From: Thiobacillus sp.
Lineage (GTDB): Bacteria; Pseudomonadota; Gammaproteobacteria; Burkholderiales; Thiobacillaceae
Assembly (NCBI GenBank): GCA_021166845.1
Contig: JAJPEP010000056.1
Span: 1 to 47,416 of the forward strand
Length of the DNA stretch: 47,416 nucleotides
Direction of reading: 5' to 3'
A program made the position numbers and the translations under genes. Positions 20,318-30,078 of the stretch are shown one piece after another. A model generated the notes under the pieces. The model made no database searches, was not told the origin of the DNA, and worked only from the letters and a program-made list of their open reading frames with translations. How positions within the stretch are numbered: position 1 is the stretch's first letter; every line of letters begins with the position of its first letter.

Positions 20318-20782
20318 ATGATCCTTTCCCGAACCAGTCAATATGCCGTGCAGGCGCTGATCTATATGGCCACCCAGCCGAGCGCCACGCCCGTGCTGAA
20401 CAAGGATGTCGCCGCGCAGCTCGGCGTGCCCGCACCGTACCTCGCCAAAATCCTGCAGGGACTGGCCAAGGGCAACCTGCTGATTTCCTCCCGTGGCCGT
20501 CTGGGTGGTTTCTGCCTGCGCGAGAATGGCGACAACATCACGCTCATGCAAATCCTGCTGCTGACCGAAGGCCCGACGTTCACCGAAAATTGCATGCTGG
20601 GGCTCAAGAAATGCAGCGATGAAACCGCCTGCCCGCTGCATTTCCGCTGGGTGCCGGTGAAGATGAAGATCATCGAAATGCTGCAGGACACCACGCTGGG
20701 AAAACTGGCCAAGGCAGTCGAAACCGGCAAGTACCGCCTTGCCGACGTTCCCGGGATGCTGTTCGAGCAGGCCAATATATGA
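20318..20782 (+). CDS. Rrf2 family Fe-S transcription regulator
   Basis: A 154-residue Rrf2-type regulator (relatives: IscR, NsrR, RirA). An N-terminal winged helix carries SQYAVQALIYMA and PYLAKILQGLAKG, then the wing SRGRLGGF. Three cysteines, C92, C99 and C105, in C-x6-C-x5-C form are the expected Fe-S ligands; C66 is extra. It should therefore sense NO, oxygen or iron-sulfur status. It overlaps the sco gene by four bases and precedes the cbb3 oxidase genes, so control of that block is likely. NsrR versus IscR subtype is not decided. Confidence 0.88.
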   Translation: MILSRTSQYAVQALIYMATQPSATPVLNKDVAAQLGVPAPYLAKILQGLAKGNLLISSRGRLGGFCLRENGDNITLMQILLLTEGPTFTENCMLGLKKCSDETACPLHFRWVPVKMKIIEMLQDTTLGKLAKAVETGKYRLADVPGMLFEQANI

Positions 20783-21372
20783 AAAGCTGGCTCCTTGCCG
20801 CCTGCGTCATGGCGGCCTTCACCCTGGCCGGCTGCCAGCCCGCCCCGCAGCCCCCGTCATTCCTGGCGACCGACATCACCGGCGCCACCTTCGCGCGGGA
20901 CTTCAGGCTGACCGACCATCATGGGCGGGTGCGGACCCTGGCGGATTTCAAAGGAAAGGCGGTGGCCATTTTCTTTGGCTACATCCATTGCCCGGACGTC
21001 TGCCCCACCACGCTGTCGGATTTCGCGGCGGCGCTGCAGCAACTCGGACCGCAGGCCGAACAGGTGCAGGTGCTATTCGTTACGGTGGATCCGCAGCGCG
21101 ACACCCCGGAACTGCTGAAGCAGTTCGTGCCGGCCTTCAATCCGGACTTTCTGGGGATGTATGCCGATGAGGCGACGCTGAAACAACTGGTGAAAGAATA
21201 CAAAGTGGTCTATCAAAAAACTGCGGTGAAGGCTGCGGACGATTATTTGATCGACCACAGCGCGGGCACCTATGTTTATGATCAAAAAGGGAATTTGCGG
21301 CTGCTCATGCCTTATGGCAGCAGCCCCGACGCCATCGCCAAGGATTTGAGGACCTTGCTGGCGGCGTCCTGA
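20779..21372 (+). CDS. SCO1/SenC copper chaperone lipoprotein
   Basis: A 197-residue Sco protein with a lipoprotein signal (FTLAGC, Cys19) and a thioredoxin-like domain. The copper site is HCPDVCP near residues 72-78 plus a later His in LIDHSAGTYVYD. Sco proteins deliver copper to, or reduce thiols for, cytochrome oxidase. Its place just before ccoN suggests service to the cbb3 oxidase, where some bacteria use such a protein under low copper. It overlaps the Rrf2 gene, so the two are probably translated together. Confidence 0.93.
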   Translation: MKSWLLAACVMAAFTLAGCQPAPQPPSFLATDITGATFARDFRLTDHHGRVRTLADFKGKAVAIFFGYIHCPDVCPTTLSDFAAALQQLGPQAEQVQVLFVTVDPQRDTPELLKQFVPAFNPDFLGMYADEATLKQLVKEYKVVYQKTAVKAADDYLIDHSAGTYVYDQKGNLRLLMPYGSSPDAIAKDLRTLLAAS

Positions 21373-21387
21373 TCCGCGCCGATCTGC

Positions 21388-21447
21388 TTGCGGGCGGAGA
21401 GCGGCTTCACTTATAATGCGGCGCTTTCGCAATTTATACCAAGTATA
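21388..21447 (+). promoter_or_regulatory. ccoN promoter with downstream palindrome
   Basis: A sigma70-like pair TTGCGG (21388-21393) and TATAAT (21412-21417), spacer 18, predicts a start near 21424. Just downstream lies the perfect palindrome TATAC-CAA-GTATA (21435-21447), well placed for a repressor. No TTGAT-type FNR box is seen in the 124 bases before ccoN, which is unusual for a cbb3 operon. Confidence 0.55.
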
Positions 21448-21496
21448 GTTGCTGGTTTAAAGACAGGCGCTATTTCGTGTACAACAGGAGCGGTCG

Positions 21497-22951
21497 ATGG
21501 CGGTCACAGCGTATTCCGGTGCAGAGCAGTACAACTTTGACATCGTTAAAAAGTTTGCCGTCATGTCGCTTGTCTGGGCGGTCATCGGCATGTCTGTCGG
21601 CGTATACATCGCCTCCGAACTGGCCTGGCCGTTTCTGAATTTCGACAGCCCGTATTTCTCGTTCGGGCGCTTCCGTCCGGTGCACACCACCTCGGTGATC
21701 TTCGGCTTCGGCGGCTCGGCGCTGTTTGCCACCTCCTATTACGTCGTCCAGCGCACCTGCCAGACCCGCCTGATTTCGGACGGCATGGCCAGCTTCACTT
21801 TTTGGGGCTGGATGGCGATCATCGTGCTGGCCGACCTCAGCTACATGCTGGGCTATACCCAGGCGCGCGAATATGCCGAAATGGAATGGCCGATCGACCT
21901 GCTGATCGAGGTGGTGTGGGTGACCTACCTGATCCTGTTCGTCGGCACCATCATGCGCCGCAAGCAGCCGCACATCTACGTCGCCAACTGGTTCTACCTG
22001 TCCTTCATTCTGGCGACCGCGCTGCTGCATACCTTCAACAACCTGGCGATGCCGATCGACCTGTTCTCGATGAAGTCCTACAGCCTGTTCGCCGGCACCC
22101 AGGACGCGATGACACAGTGGTGGTATGGCCACAACGCGGTTGGATTCTTCCTCACCGCAGCCTTCCTCGGCATGATGTACTACTTCGTTCCGAAGCAGGC
22201 CGGCCGCCCGATTTACTCCTACCGCCTGTCCATCGTCCACTTCTGGGCGCTGGCCTTCATGTATATGTGGGTGGGCGCGCACCACCTGCACTGGACGGCG
22301 CTGCCGGACTGGACCTCGTCGCTGGCCGCCGCCTTCTCCATCCTGCTCCTGATGCCCTCGTGGGGCGGCATGATCAACGGCATCATGACCCTGTCGGGCG
22401 CCTGGGACAAGCTGCGTACCGATGCGGTGATGCGCTTCATGATCGTTGCGCTGTCGTTCTACGGCATGTCGACCTTCGAAGGTCCGATGATGTCGCTGAA
22501 AGAAGTCAACGCGCTGTCGCACTACACCGACTGGACGGTGGGCCACGTGCATTCCGGCGCGCTGGGCTGGGTGGCGATGATTTCCTTCGGCTCGCTGTAC
22601 CACATGATTCCGCGCTTGTGGGGCACCCGGATCTACAGCAACAAGCTGGTTGAGGCGCACTTCTGGCTCGCCACCATCGGCATCGTCCTGTACATCGTTG
22701 CGATGTGGATTTCCGGCATCACCCAGGGCCTGATGTGGCGTGCATTCGACGAGTTCGGCAACCTGCAATACTCGGTCGTCGAATCCGTGGTGGCGATGAT
22801 GCCCTTCTACGCGATGCGCGCCATTGGCGGCATGTTCTTCCTCACCGGCACCGTGCTGATGTTGGCCAATATGTTCATGACCATCCGCCAGGGCAAGCGC
22901 GAAGGCGCCGTGCTGGATGCCGGGCTGGCCGTCAGGATGGCGCAAGCCTGA
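21497..22951 (+). CDS. ccoN: cbb3 oxidase catalytic subunit I
   Basis: The 484-residue heme-copper subunit of the cbb3 cytochrome c oxidase, the high-affinity terminal oxidase of the inner membrane. About twelve membrane helices are visible. Family marks include the early [15 protein letters not shown] with a heme b His, [32 protein letters not shown] for the copper histidines, and [10 protein letters not shown] for the heme ligands. ACAGGAGCG lies just before ATG 21497. It heads ccoNOQP. Confidence 0.97.
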   Translation: MAVTAYSGAEQYNFDIVKKFAVMSLVWAVIGMSVGVYIASELAWPFLNFDSPYFSFGRFRPVHTTSVIFGFGGSALFATSYYVVQRTCQTRLISDGMASFTFWGWMAIIVLADLSYMLGYTQAREYAEMEWPIDLLIEVVWVTYLILFVGTIMRRKQPHIYVANWFYLSFILATALLHTFNNLAMPIDLFSMKSYSLFAGTQDAMTQWWYGHNAVGFFLTAAFLGMMYYFVPKQAGRPIYSYRLSIVHFWALAFMYMWVGAHHLHWTALPDWTSSLAAAFSILLLMPSWGGMINGIMTLSGAWDKLRTDAVMRFMIVALSFYGMSTFEGPMMSLKEVNALSHYTDWTVGHVHSGALGWVAMISFGSLYHMIPRLWGTRIYSNKLVEAHFWLATIGIVLYIVAMWISGITQGLMWRAFDEFGNLQYSVVESVVAMMPFYAMRAIGGMFFLTGTVLMLANMFMTIRQGKREGAVLDAGLAVRMAQA

Positions 22952-22969
22952 TTCGGGGACGATTAAAAA

Positions 22970-23716
22970 ATGAACATCAACTTCAAACACGAATGGATTG
23001 AAACCAACATCGGCCTGATGGCGGTGTTGACCATGGTGGCGATCAGCGTCGGCGGCCTGGTGGAAATCGCACCGCTATTCTTCATCGACAAGACCATCGA
23101 GAAGGTCGGGGGCGTTCGCCCCTACACGCCGCTGGAGCAGCGCGGTCGCGATATCTTTATGCGCGAGGGCTGCTATACCTGCCATTCGCAGATGATCCGC
23201 CCGTTCCGCGACGAAAAGCTGCGCTACGGCCATTATTCTCTGGCCGTGGAATCGCAATACGACCATCCCTTCCAGTGGGGTTCCAAGCGCACCGGCCCCG
23301 ACCTGGCGCGGGTCGGCGGCAAGTACTCGAACGAGTGGCACGTGCAGCACCTGGTGGCGCCGCGTTCGATGGTGCCTGAATCGGTGATGCCGAATTACCC
23401 GTGGCTGCTGTCGACGCAGCTGGATATTTCCGATACGGCGGCCCGCATGAAGGCCCTGCGCAAGGTGGGCGTGCCGTATTCGCTGTCGCAGGCCGAATAC
23501 GGCGCCAACGTGACCAATTTCGGCGAAACCGTCGCCAGGCAGCTCCACATTCCCGCTGCGCAGAAGAATCTGGTCGAGCAGGCCAACTTCGGCAACTATG
23601 ACGGCGATCGTTCCGGAATTTCTGAAATGGATGCCTTGGTGGCCTATCTGCAAATGCTGGGCACCATGGTCGATTTCAGCAAATATGCCGACGACGCGTT
23701 CGTCGAGACCCGCTGA
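22970..23716 (+). CDS. ccoO: cbb3 oxidase monoheme subunit II
   Basis: A 248-residue membrane-anchored cytochrome c subunit. One N-terminal membrane helix (about 15-38) is followed by CYTCH at 68-72 and then the conserved [18 protein letters not shown]. The axial Met is probably in the SVMPNYPWL segment. It takes electrons from CcoP and passes them to CcoN. It begins 18 bases after ccoN. Confidence 0.97.
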   Translation: MNINFKHEWIETNIGLMAVLTMVAISVGGLVEIAPLFFIDKTIEKVGGVRPYTPLEQRGRDIFMREGCYTCHSQMIRPFRDEKLRYGHYSLAVESQYDHPFQWGSKRTGPDLARVGGKYSNEWHVQHLVAPRSMVPESVMPNYPWLLSTQLDISDTAARMKALRKVGVPYSLSQAEYGANVTNFGETVARQLHIPAAQKNLVEQANFGNYDGDRSGISEMDALVAYLQMLGTMVDFSKYADDAFVETR

Positions 23717-23733
23717 GCGACTGGGGTCAGGCA

Positions 23734-23931
23734 ATGGAATGGTTGATGTGGTTTTCCAAACCAGAAAACACCAAGCCCCTGGCCTTGATCATTTTTTTCG
23801 TCACCTTTATCGGCATCGTGATTTACGTCTACGGTAGCAAAAAGCGGAGCGCGCAACTGGAGTCCTACCGCGACATTCCGTTTCTCGACGACCAGCCAGG
23901 CGATCAAGACGACACGAAGGACAAGCAATGA
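23734..23931 (+). CDS. ccoQ: cbb3 oxidase small subunit IV
   Basis: A 65-residue single-helix subunit that stabilises the cbb3 complex. The helix spans about residues 16-34 and the tail is acidic (FLDDQPGDQDDTKDK). It lies between ccoO and ccoP and overlaps ccoP by four bases, the usual place for ccoQ. Confidence 0.93.
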   Translation: MEWLMWFSKPENTKPLALIIFFVTFIGIVIYVYGSKKRSAQLESYRDIPFLDDQPGDQDDTKDKQ

Positions 23932-24842
23932 GCGAGCAAAAACCACAAACGGTTCCGACCACGGGTCATGTCTGGGACGGCGATCTGCAGGAATACAACA
24001 ATCCGCTGCCGGTATGGTGGGTCTACACGTTCTACGCCACGGTGATCTTCGCCCTCGTGTACTGGACAATCTATCCATCGTGGCCGTTTGGCAAAGGCTG
24101 GATCGGCGGCGTTTCGAAAATCGCCTACGTCAACAGCGAAGGCGAATCCAAAACGCACAGCTGGAACACCCGCGCACTGTTGCTGGCAGATCTGAACAAG
24201 GCCGCGATCGCGCAAAAGCCCTACTTCGACAAGGTGGAGGCGATGTCCTACGAGCAGATTGCCAAAGATCCGGAAATGAGCGGCTTTATTCTTTCCGCGG
24301 GCAAGTCGCTGTTTGCGGACAACTGCGCACCCTGCCACCAGGCAGGCGGCCAGGGCATGATCGGTTTCTTCCCCAACCTGACCGACGACGACTGGCTGTA
24401 CGGCGGATCGTATGAAAAGGTTCATGAAACCTTGATGGGCGGCCGCCGCGGCTACATGCCTGCCTTCAGCGAAGTGTTGAATGGCGGGCAGATCGACCAG
24501 CTGGCGAATTACGTGGCCAGCCTGTCGGGCAGCGACCATGACTCCGCCAAGGCCGTTGCCGGCGATACGCTGTTCCATGGCGAAGCCGCGGGCTGTTACG
24601 TCTGCCACGGCGGCGATGCCAAAGGACGCCAGGAACTGGGCGCCCCCAACCTGACCGATAACATCTGGCTGTGGGCCAACGTGCCGGCGGCCGGTTCGGC
24701 CGAGGGCAAGGTCGCTGCAATACGCGGCGTCATTGCCAGCGGCCTCAACAAGGGCGTGATGCCGGCGTGGTCCGCTCGACTGACACCCGAACAAATCAAG
24801 GTTTTGACAGTCTACGTTCATGAGTTGGGCGGCGGGCAGTAG
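23928..24842 (+). CDS. ccoP: cbb3 oxidase diheme subunit III
   Basis: A 304-residue diheme cytochrome c subunit and the electron entry point of the cbb3 oxidase. An N-terminal helix (about 28-50) with the DGDLQEYNNPLPVWW signature is followed by two cytochrome domains with CAPCH (133-137) and CYVCH (223-227). Met ligands probably lie in GYMPAF and GVMPAW. A strong terminator follows the stop, so ccoG may need its own promoter or read-through. Confidence 0.97.
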   Translation: MSEQKPQTVPTTGHVWDGDLQEYNNPLPVWWVYTFYATVIFALVYWTIYPSWPFGKGWIGGVSKIAYVNSEGESKTHSWNTRALLLADLNKAAIAQKPYFDKVEAMSYEQIAKDPEMSGFILSAGKSLFADNCAPCHQAGGQGMIGFFPNLTDDDWLYGGSYEKVHETLMGGRRGYMPAFSEVLNGGQIDQLANYVASLSGSDHDSAKAVAGDTLFHGEAAGCYVCHGGDAKGRQELGAPNLTDNIWLWANVPAAGSAEGKVAAIRGVIASGLNKGVMPAWSARLTPEQIKVLTVYVHELGGGQ

Positions 24843-24864
24843 GCCTTCGGATGACGGGATGAGC

Positions 24865-24890
24865 AAAGCCCCCGCTCGCGGGGGCTTTTG
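24865..24890 (+). terminator. Intrinsic terminator after ccoNOQP
   Basis: An 11-base stem AAAGCCCCCGC / GCGGGGGCTTT with a tiny TC loop, ending in a T-rich TTTTG. It lies 23 bases after the ccoP stop and before ccoG. Confidence 0.85.
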
Positions 24891-24917
24891 TTTCCCACCC
24901 ATTTAAGCGGTCGCACC

Positions 24918-26354
24918 ATGCAAACAGGTCAAAAGGACCAGTCCGAGCTTTACCAGAAGCGCATTCCCATCTTCACCCGTTCGGTGAAGGGGCGTTTCCG
25001 GCGTTTCAAGACTTCGGTTCTGGTGCTGGCCTATGCGATTTACTTTCTGCTGCCGTGGCTGCCATGGCAGCGCCTGGATGCCCCGGCGCAGGCGGTCCTG
25101 TTCGATCTGCCGGGGCGCCGGTTTTTGATCTTCGGGCTGACGGTCTATCCGCAGGATGTCATCTGGCTGGCGCTGCTGCTGTTCATCGCCGCCATTCTGC
25201 TGTTCTTCGTCACCGGGCTGGTCGGGCGTGCGTTCTGCGGCTACTTCTGCTTCCAGACCCTGTGGACCGACTTCTTCATCTGGATCGAGCACCTGGTCCA
25301 GGGCGAGCGCCCGGCGCGGATGCGACTCCACCGTCAGCCGTGGAATTCCGAAAAGCTGGTCAAGGTCGGCGGAACCCATGCCTTGTGGATGCTGGCTTCG
25401 TTCTGGACGGGCCTCACCTTTGTCGCCTATTTCACCTATGCGCCACAGCTGGTGCTGGATTTCTTCAGCGGCCAGGCCGCGCCCGCCGCCTACATCACGA
25501 CGGGTGTGCTGACCCTGTCGACCTACGTCGCGGCCGGCCTGATGCGCGAGCAGATCTGCACCTATGTCTGCCCGTATGGCCGCTTCCAGAGCGTGATGTA
25601 CGAGCCCGAGACCCTGGCCGTGCATTACGACGCCCGGCGCGGCGAAGCGGCGCACGGACGGGCCCCCGCGCGTGCCGGCCAGCGCACCCTGGCCGAGCGC
25701 CACGAAAAGGGGATCGGCGACTGCGTCGATTGCGGCCTGTGCGTGCAGGTCTGTCCGGTCGGCATCGATATCCGCGAGGGCCTGCAATACAAGTGCATCT
25801 CGTGCGGGCTGTGCATCGACGCCTGCAATAACGTCATGGATTCGTTCAGTTTTCCGCGCGGCCTGATCCGCTACGATTCGGAAAAGAATCTGGCTTCGCC
25901 CGTGCCGGCTGCGCCGAAGGTGCAATGGAGAAGCCTGAAAACCATCGGCTACGGCTTGGCACTGGTACTGATGACCACCTACCTCGCATACAGCGTGGCC
26001 ACTCGCGGCAGCTTCGAACGTGCGGTCAACCAGATCCGCCAGCCGCTTTATGTCGTGCTGTCGAACGGAGACATCCGCAACCGCTACCAGATCCGCATCA
26101 CCAACAAGGCGGCGCATGACCAGACCTATGTCATCAGCGCGCGCGGCATTCCGGCGGACGCGATCGACCTCGGCAATTTCCGCGAAGTCACCATCAAGTC
26201 GGGTCATAGCGGGCTGGTGCAGGCAAGCGTGCGGCTGTCGCCAACCGTTGCGGCGCAAACGCAGCACTTCGAACTGGTCATCACGCCGCAGGGCAAGCCT
26301 GAAGAGGCACGCGCCGAAAGCGTGCGCTTCGACGTTCCCGGAAAACGGCCATGA
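24918..26354 (+). CDS. ccoG: cbb3 assembly ferredoxin-like protein CcoG
   Basis: A 478-residue polyferredoxin (RdxA/FixG family) of the inner membrane, thought to reduce Cu(II) for delivery to the oxidase. Several membrane helices surround the CGYFCFQTLW and ICTYVCPYGRFQS motifs. Two [4Fe-4S] sites follow, CVDCGLCVQVCP and CISCGLCIDAC. The C-terminal 120 residues form an Ig-like periplasmic domain. ATG 24918 (MQTGQKD) is preferred over an upstream GTG-type start inside the terminator. It overlaps the next gene by four bases. Confidence 0.94.
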   Translation: MQTGQKDQSELYQKRIPIFTRSVKGRFRRFKTSVLVLAYAIYFLLPWLPWQRLDAPAQAVLFDLPGRRFLIFGLTVYPQDVIWLALLLFIAAILLFFVTGLVGRAFCGYFCFQTLWTDFFIWIEHLVQGERPARMRLHRQPWNSEKLVKVGGTHALWMLASFWTGLTFVAYFTYAPQLVLDFFSGQAAPAAYITTGVLTLSTYVAAGLMREQICTYVCPYGRFQSVMYEPETLAVHYDARRGEAAHGRAPARAGQRTLAERHEKGIGDCVDCGLCVQVCPVGIDIREGLQYKCISCGLCIDACNNVMDSFSFPRGLIRYDSEKNLASPVPAAPKVQWRSLKTIGYGLALVLMTTYLAYSVATRGSFERAVNQIRQPLYVVLSNGDIRNRYQIRITNKAAHDQTYVISARGIPADAIDLGNFREVTIKSGHSGLVQASVRLSPTVAAQTQHFELVITPQGKPEEARAESVRFDVPGKRP

Positions 26355-27127
26355 ATACGATGACCTCCCTGCTTGGCGGCCTGGCCGCGGTGTTTGTCCT
26401 CTACCTGGCAGGCGGCGCCATCCGCAAGCTGCCGCCGATCCTGCGCGCTCTGCTGGCGGGGCTGATCCCGCTGCTCGCGTATTTCGTTCTCATCGTCGGG
26501 CGCTGGCCGGGGCTGGACGTGGTGGCCATGCACATCTCGGTATTTCTCGCGGCGGGGCTGGTGCTGTTTGCTGTGACGCAGTTTCGCCGGCACAGCGTCG
26601 GACGCATGCACTGGGCGCCCAAGCTCCTGACGGCATTTTTCCTCGGCCTCGTCGTGGTCAACGGCAGCCTGCTCTACATTGCCGGAAAAGGGCTGCCCGA
26701 ACCGCTTGCGCGCTGGTGGCTGGGCAGCAAAGGGAATGCGGTCTACAGCGGCTTTTCCGGCGTGGTCGCGCATGGCCAGGCGGCAGCGAAAGCGGTTTCG
26801 TCCGAGCTCTCCCAGACGCAGCGCGAGTCGGAACTCGGCTGGCAGGTCGAAGTAAGCGGCCTCGACGGCAATGCCGCCGTGCGTGCGATCCAGGTTCGCG
26901 TCAAGGACCGTACCGGCCTGCCCGTCGATCGCATCGAGGGCGAATTGCGCCTGCTGCGGCCCGGCGCCACCCAGGCTGCGCGCACTCTTCCGCTCGCCGC
27001 ACTCGACGCCGGCACCTATGGCGGGGTGCTGCGCCTGCCCGCCAGCGGGCGCTGGCTGGTTGAACTGCGCCTGCTGCGCGAGCACAAGCTGCATTATCAG
27101 AACACGCAGGAGCTGGTCGCGCCATGA
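26351..27127 (+). CDS. ccoH: FixH/CcoH-like protein with extended membrane part
   Basis: A 258-residue protein whose C-terminal half (about 150-258) has the FixH pattern (RVKDRTGLPVDRIEGELRL, then a WLVELRLL strand), an extracytoplasmic domain needed for cbb3 assembly. The N-terminal half holds three or four membrane helices, more than the single helix common in CcoH. Its place between ccoG and ccoS supports the call. The extra helices are unexplained. Overlaps of four bases at both ends suggest tight coupling. Confidence 0.75.
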   Translation: MNTMTSLLGGLAAVFVLYLAGGAIRKLPPILRALLAGLIPLLAYFVLIVGRWPGLDVVAMHISVFLAAGLVLFAVTQFRRHSVGRMHWAPKLLTAFFLGLVVVNGSLLYIAGKGLPEPLARWWLGSKGNAVYSGFSGVVAHGQAAAKAVSSELSQTQRESELGWQVEVSGLDGNAAVRAIQVRVKDRTGLPVDRIEGELRLLRPGATQAARTLPLAALDAGTYGGVLRLPASGRWLVELRLLREHKLHYQNTQELVAP

Positions 27128-27345
27128 GCGGCATCATGGGATTTTTATTCCTGCTGTCCGGCCTATTCGTGCTGCTGATTGTCGTGGGCGTGTTCTGGTC
27201 GATCAAAAGCGGCCAGTTCGACGATCTGGAAGGGCCTGCCGAACGCATCCTGATGGATGACGATGACCCCCTGCTGCCGACCCGCCGCCTGGGCGGTCAG
27301 GGCGAACACCGGGACGGGGACAAGTATCCAAATGGCCGCAAGTAA
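27124..27345 (+). CDS. ccoS: cbb3 assembly protein CcoS
   Basis: A 73-residue single-helix protein. The helix (about 5-27) is followed by the family mark FWSIKSGQFDDLEGPAERIL and a run of aspartates. CcoS is needed for cofactor insertion into the cbb3 oxidase. The copper ATPase gene ccoI, usually between ccoH and ccoS, is absent here. Confidence 0.92.
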   Translation: MSGIMGFLFLLSGLFVLLIVVGVFWSIKSGQFDDLEGPAERILMDDDDPLLPTRRLGGQGEHRDGDKYPNGRK

Positions 27346-27379
27346 ACTAGAATTTATCAACTTTTATGGAGTCCGCACG

Positions 27380-27487
27380 ATGAAACAGCTTTTCACTTTT
27401 CAGGGTTTCCCCATGGTGGTGGTAGTCGCGCTGGTCGTCTGGTCATGGATCAGCATTCTCTCGGTTTTGATCACCGCTTTTTTCTGA
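27380..27487 (+). CDS. 35-residue membrane protein after ccoS
   Basis: A very short gene with a GGAG ribosome site at 27368-27371, eight bases before ATG 27380. The product is nearly all hydrophobic: a short head (MKQLFTFQGFP) and one helix of about 22 residues rich in Val, Ile and Trp ending AFF. It lies 34 bases after ccoS and 8 bases before the terminator, so it is the last gene of the cco block. It is not recognised. By analogy with tiny oxidase subunits (CcoM, CydX) it may be a structural or assembly part of the oxidase; that is inference. Confidence 0.6.
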   Translation: MKQLFTFQGFPMVVVVALVVWSWISILSVLITAFF

Positions 27488-27495
27488 CCCGGTTG

Positions 27496-27542
27496 CCCCA
27501 AAACGACAAAGCCCCGCAATGCGGGGCTTTGTCGTTTTGGGG
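27496..27542. terminator. 22-bp bidirectional terminator
   Basis: A perfect 22-base-pair stem (27496-27517 with 27521-27542) and a 3-base AAT loop, with the core GCCCCGC/GCGGGGC flanked by AAAACGACAAA/TTTGTCGTTTT. It lies between the convergent cco block and rpoH and can end transcription both ways. Confidence 0.9.
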
Positions 27543-27558
27543 GGTATGTATGTATGGC

Positions 27559-28404
<846 letters not shown>

Positions 28405-28439
28405 GCTTGTAAAAATCCCCTTTGAGACACATTTTAACA

Positions 28440-28466
28440 TTAGCACTCGTGGAATAAGAGTGCCAA
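28440..28466. promoter_or_regulatory. CIRCE element over rpoH promoter
   Basis: TTAGCACTC (28440-28448), nine bases, then GAGTGCCAA (28458-28466). The consensus is TTAGCACTC-N9-GAGTGCTAA, so only one base differs. Read on the minus strand, the outer arm provides a -35-like TTGGCA and the inner arm runs into a -10-like TAATGT, so bound HrcA would block the rpoH promoter. Confidence 0.88.
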
Positions 28467-28510
28467 GGCAATGCAGGGTTCCCCGATGGTTTCCATAAAA
28501 CCGGGACAAA

Positions 28511-29419
28511 TCAGCGCGCCGCCTCGACCTGCCGCAGCGCCCGCGCCACCGAGAGCCAGGCGCCGAGCCAGCCGAACAGGGCGGTCAGGCCGAGTACGGC
28601 GACGATCTCGATCGTGGCCGGCGGCAGCAGGTGGAAGGCCGATCCGTACAAGCCGGCTAGCCGTTCGACCGGTGCGCGCAATATCCCGCCGGCGATGGCC
28701 AGCACGCCGCCCGCCGCCAGTCCGCCCAGCAGACCCTGCAGCGCGCCCACGTAGAGGAAGGGGCGGCGGATGTAGCGGTCGGTGGCGCCGATCAGCCGGC
28801 TGACCAGGATTTCGTCGTGCCGCGCCAGTACCTGCGCGCGGATGGCGTTGCCCGAGATGGCGACGAGCGCGATGGCAAACAGCCCGGCCAGCAGCCAGAC
28901 GCCGGTGCGTCCGATGGCGAGGGCGGCCTGCAGACGGTCTGCCCACTGGCTGTCGAGGTGGGTTTCCGCCACGCCCGGCAGTTTGCCCAGAGCGGCCGCG
29001 ACCCGTACCAGTTCTTCGCGGGACATCGTTTGCGGCCGCACCACCCAGGCGTCGGGCAGCGGGTTCTGCGTCAGGCCGGCGGTGATGTCGGCCAGATCCT
29101 GCGCGCTGCTGAGCGCCGCCAGCGCCTCGTCTTTGGGCACATAGCGGGCCTCGGCGATGTCGGCCTGCCGGAGGCGTTCGGCAATGGCCTGTTTCTGCGC
29201 AGCCGACGCCCCGGCGTCGAGGAATACGCTGATTTCCGGCTGCGCGGGCAGGTTGCCCGCCAGCCGGTCGAGATGGCCGAGCGCCAGGAAGAGCCCGCCC
29301 GGCAGGCTGATCGCCACCCCCATCGCCAGCGCGGTGAGGAGGGATGCAACCGGTTGCGCGCCGAGGCGGCGCAGTGCGGCAGTGAACGCGTGCTTCTGGT
29401 GACGCAGCCAGCCGATCAT
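28511..29419 (-). CDS. ftsX: Cell division protein FtsX
   Basis: A 302-residue inner membrane protein forming the FtsEX complex, which links septum formation to peptidoglycan hydrolase activation. Four membrane helices are visible: one near residues 25-47 and three in the C-terminal half, with a periplasmic domain (about 60-160) between. ATG 29417-29419 overlaps the ftsE stop by four bases. Confidence 0.94.
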   Translation of the reverse strand: MIGWLRHQKHAFTAALRRLGAQPVASLLTALAMGVAISLPGGLFLALGHLDRLAGNLPAQPEISVFLDAGASAAQKQAIAERLRQADIAEARYVPKDEALAALSSAQDLADITAGLTQNPLPDAWVVRPQTMSREELVRVAAALGKLPGVAETHLDSQWADRLQAALAIGRTGVWLLAGLFAIALVAISGNAIRAQVLARHDEILVSRLIGATDRYIRRPFLYVGALQGLLGGLAAGGVLAIAGGILRAPVERLAGLYGSAFHLLPPATIEIVAVLGLTALFGWLGAWLSVARALRQVEAAR

Positions 29420-30078
29420 GCCGAACCATCCTCGACCTTGCCATGATCCAGCCGCAGCGTGCGGCCGCCCAGCGCGGCGATGGCGCGGTCGTCGTGGGTG
29501 GCGATCACCAGCGTAGTGCCGACCTGATGGAAGTCGCGGAACATCGCCATGATGTCGGCGGCGTAGCCGGTATCGAGGTTGCCGGTTGGCTCGTCGGCCA
29601 GCAAGAGGGCGGGGCGGCTGACCAGCGCGCGGGCGATGCACAGCCGTTGCTGTTCGCCGCCGGAGAGGCTGATGGGGTTGGCTTTTTCACGTTTCAGCAG
29701 GCCGACCTTGTCGATCACCGCGCGCGCGCGTTTCAGCGACTCACGGCGGTCGAATCCGGCGATATCGAGCGGCAGTACCACGTTTTCGATCACGTTGCGG
29801 TCGAACAGCAGCTTGTGATCCTGGAAGATGAGGCCGATGTTGCGGCGCAGATAGGGAATGGCGCGCTGCGGCAGGCGGCCGACGTTCTGGCCGCTGACCG
29901 ACACCACGCCGCCGGTGGGGCGTTCGATGGCGGCGACGAGTTTCAGCAGGGTGCTCTTGCCGGCGCCGGAATGTCCGGTCAGGAAAACCAGTTCGCCTTT
30001 TTCGATGGAAAGATCGACGCCGGATAGGGCTTCATGCCCGCCGGGATAGCGTTTGGTGACCTGGCTGAAGCTGATCAT
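29416..30078 (-). CDS. ftsE: Cell division ATP-binding protein FtsE
   Basis: A 220-residue ABC-type ATPase partnering FtsX. Walker A is GHSGAGKST near residues 35-43, the signature LSGGEQQR, and Walker [12 protein letters not shown]. The final His switch is in VIATHD. It overlaps ftsY by four bases and ftsX by four, forming one minus-strand operon. Confidence 0.97.
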   Translation of the reverse strand: MISFSQVTKRYPGGHEALSGVDLSIEKGELVFLTGHSGAGKSTLLKLVAAIERPTGGVVSVSGQNVGRLPQRAIPYLRRNIGLIFQDHKLLFDRNVIENVVLPLDIAGFDRRESLKRARAVIDKVGLLKREKANPISLSGGEQQRLCIARALVSRPALLLADEPTGNLDTGYAADIMAMFRDFHQVGTTLVIATHDDRAIAALGGRTLRLDHGKVEDGSA

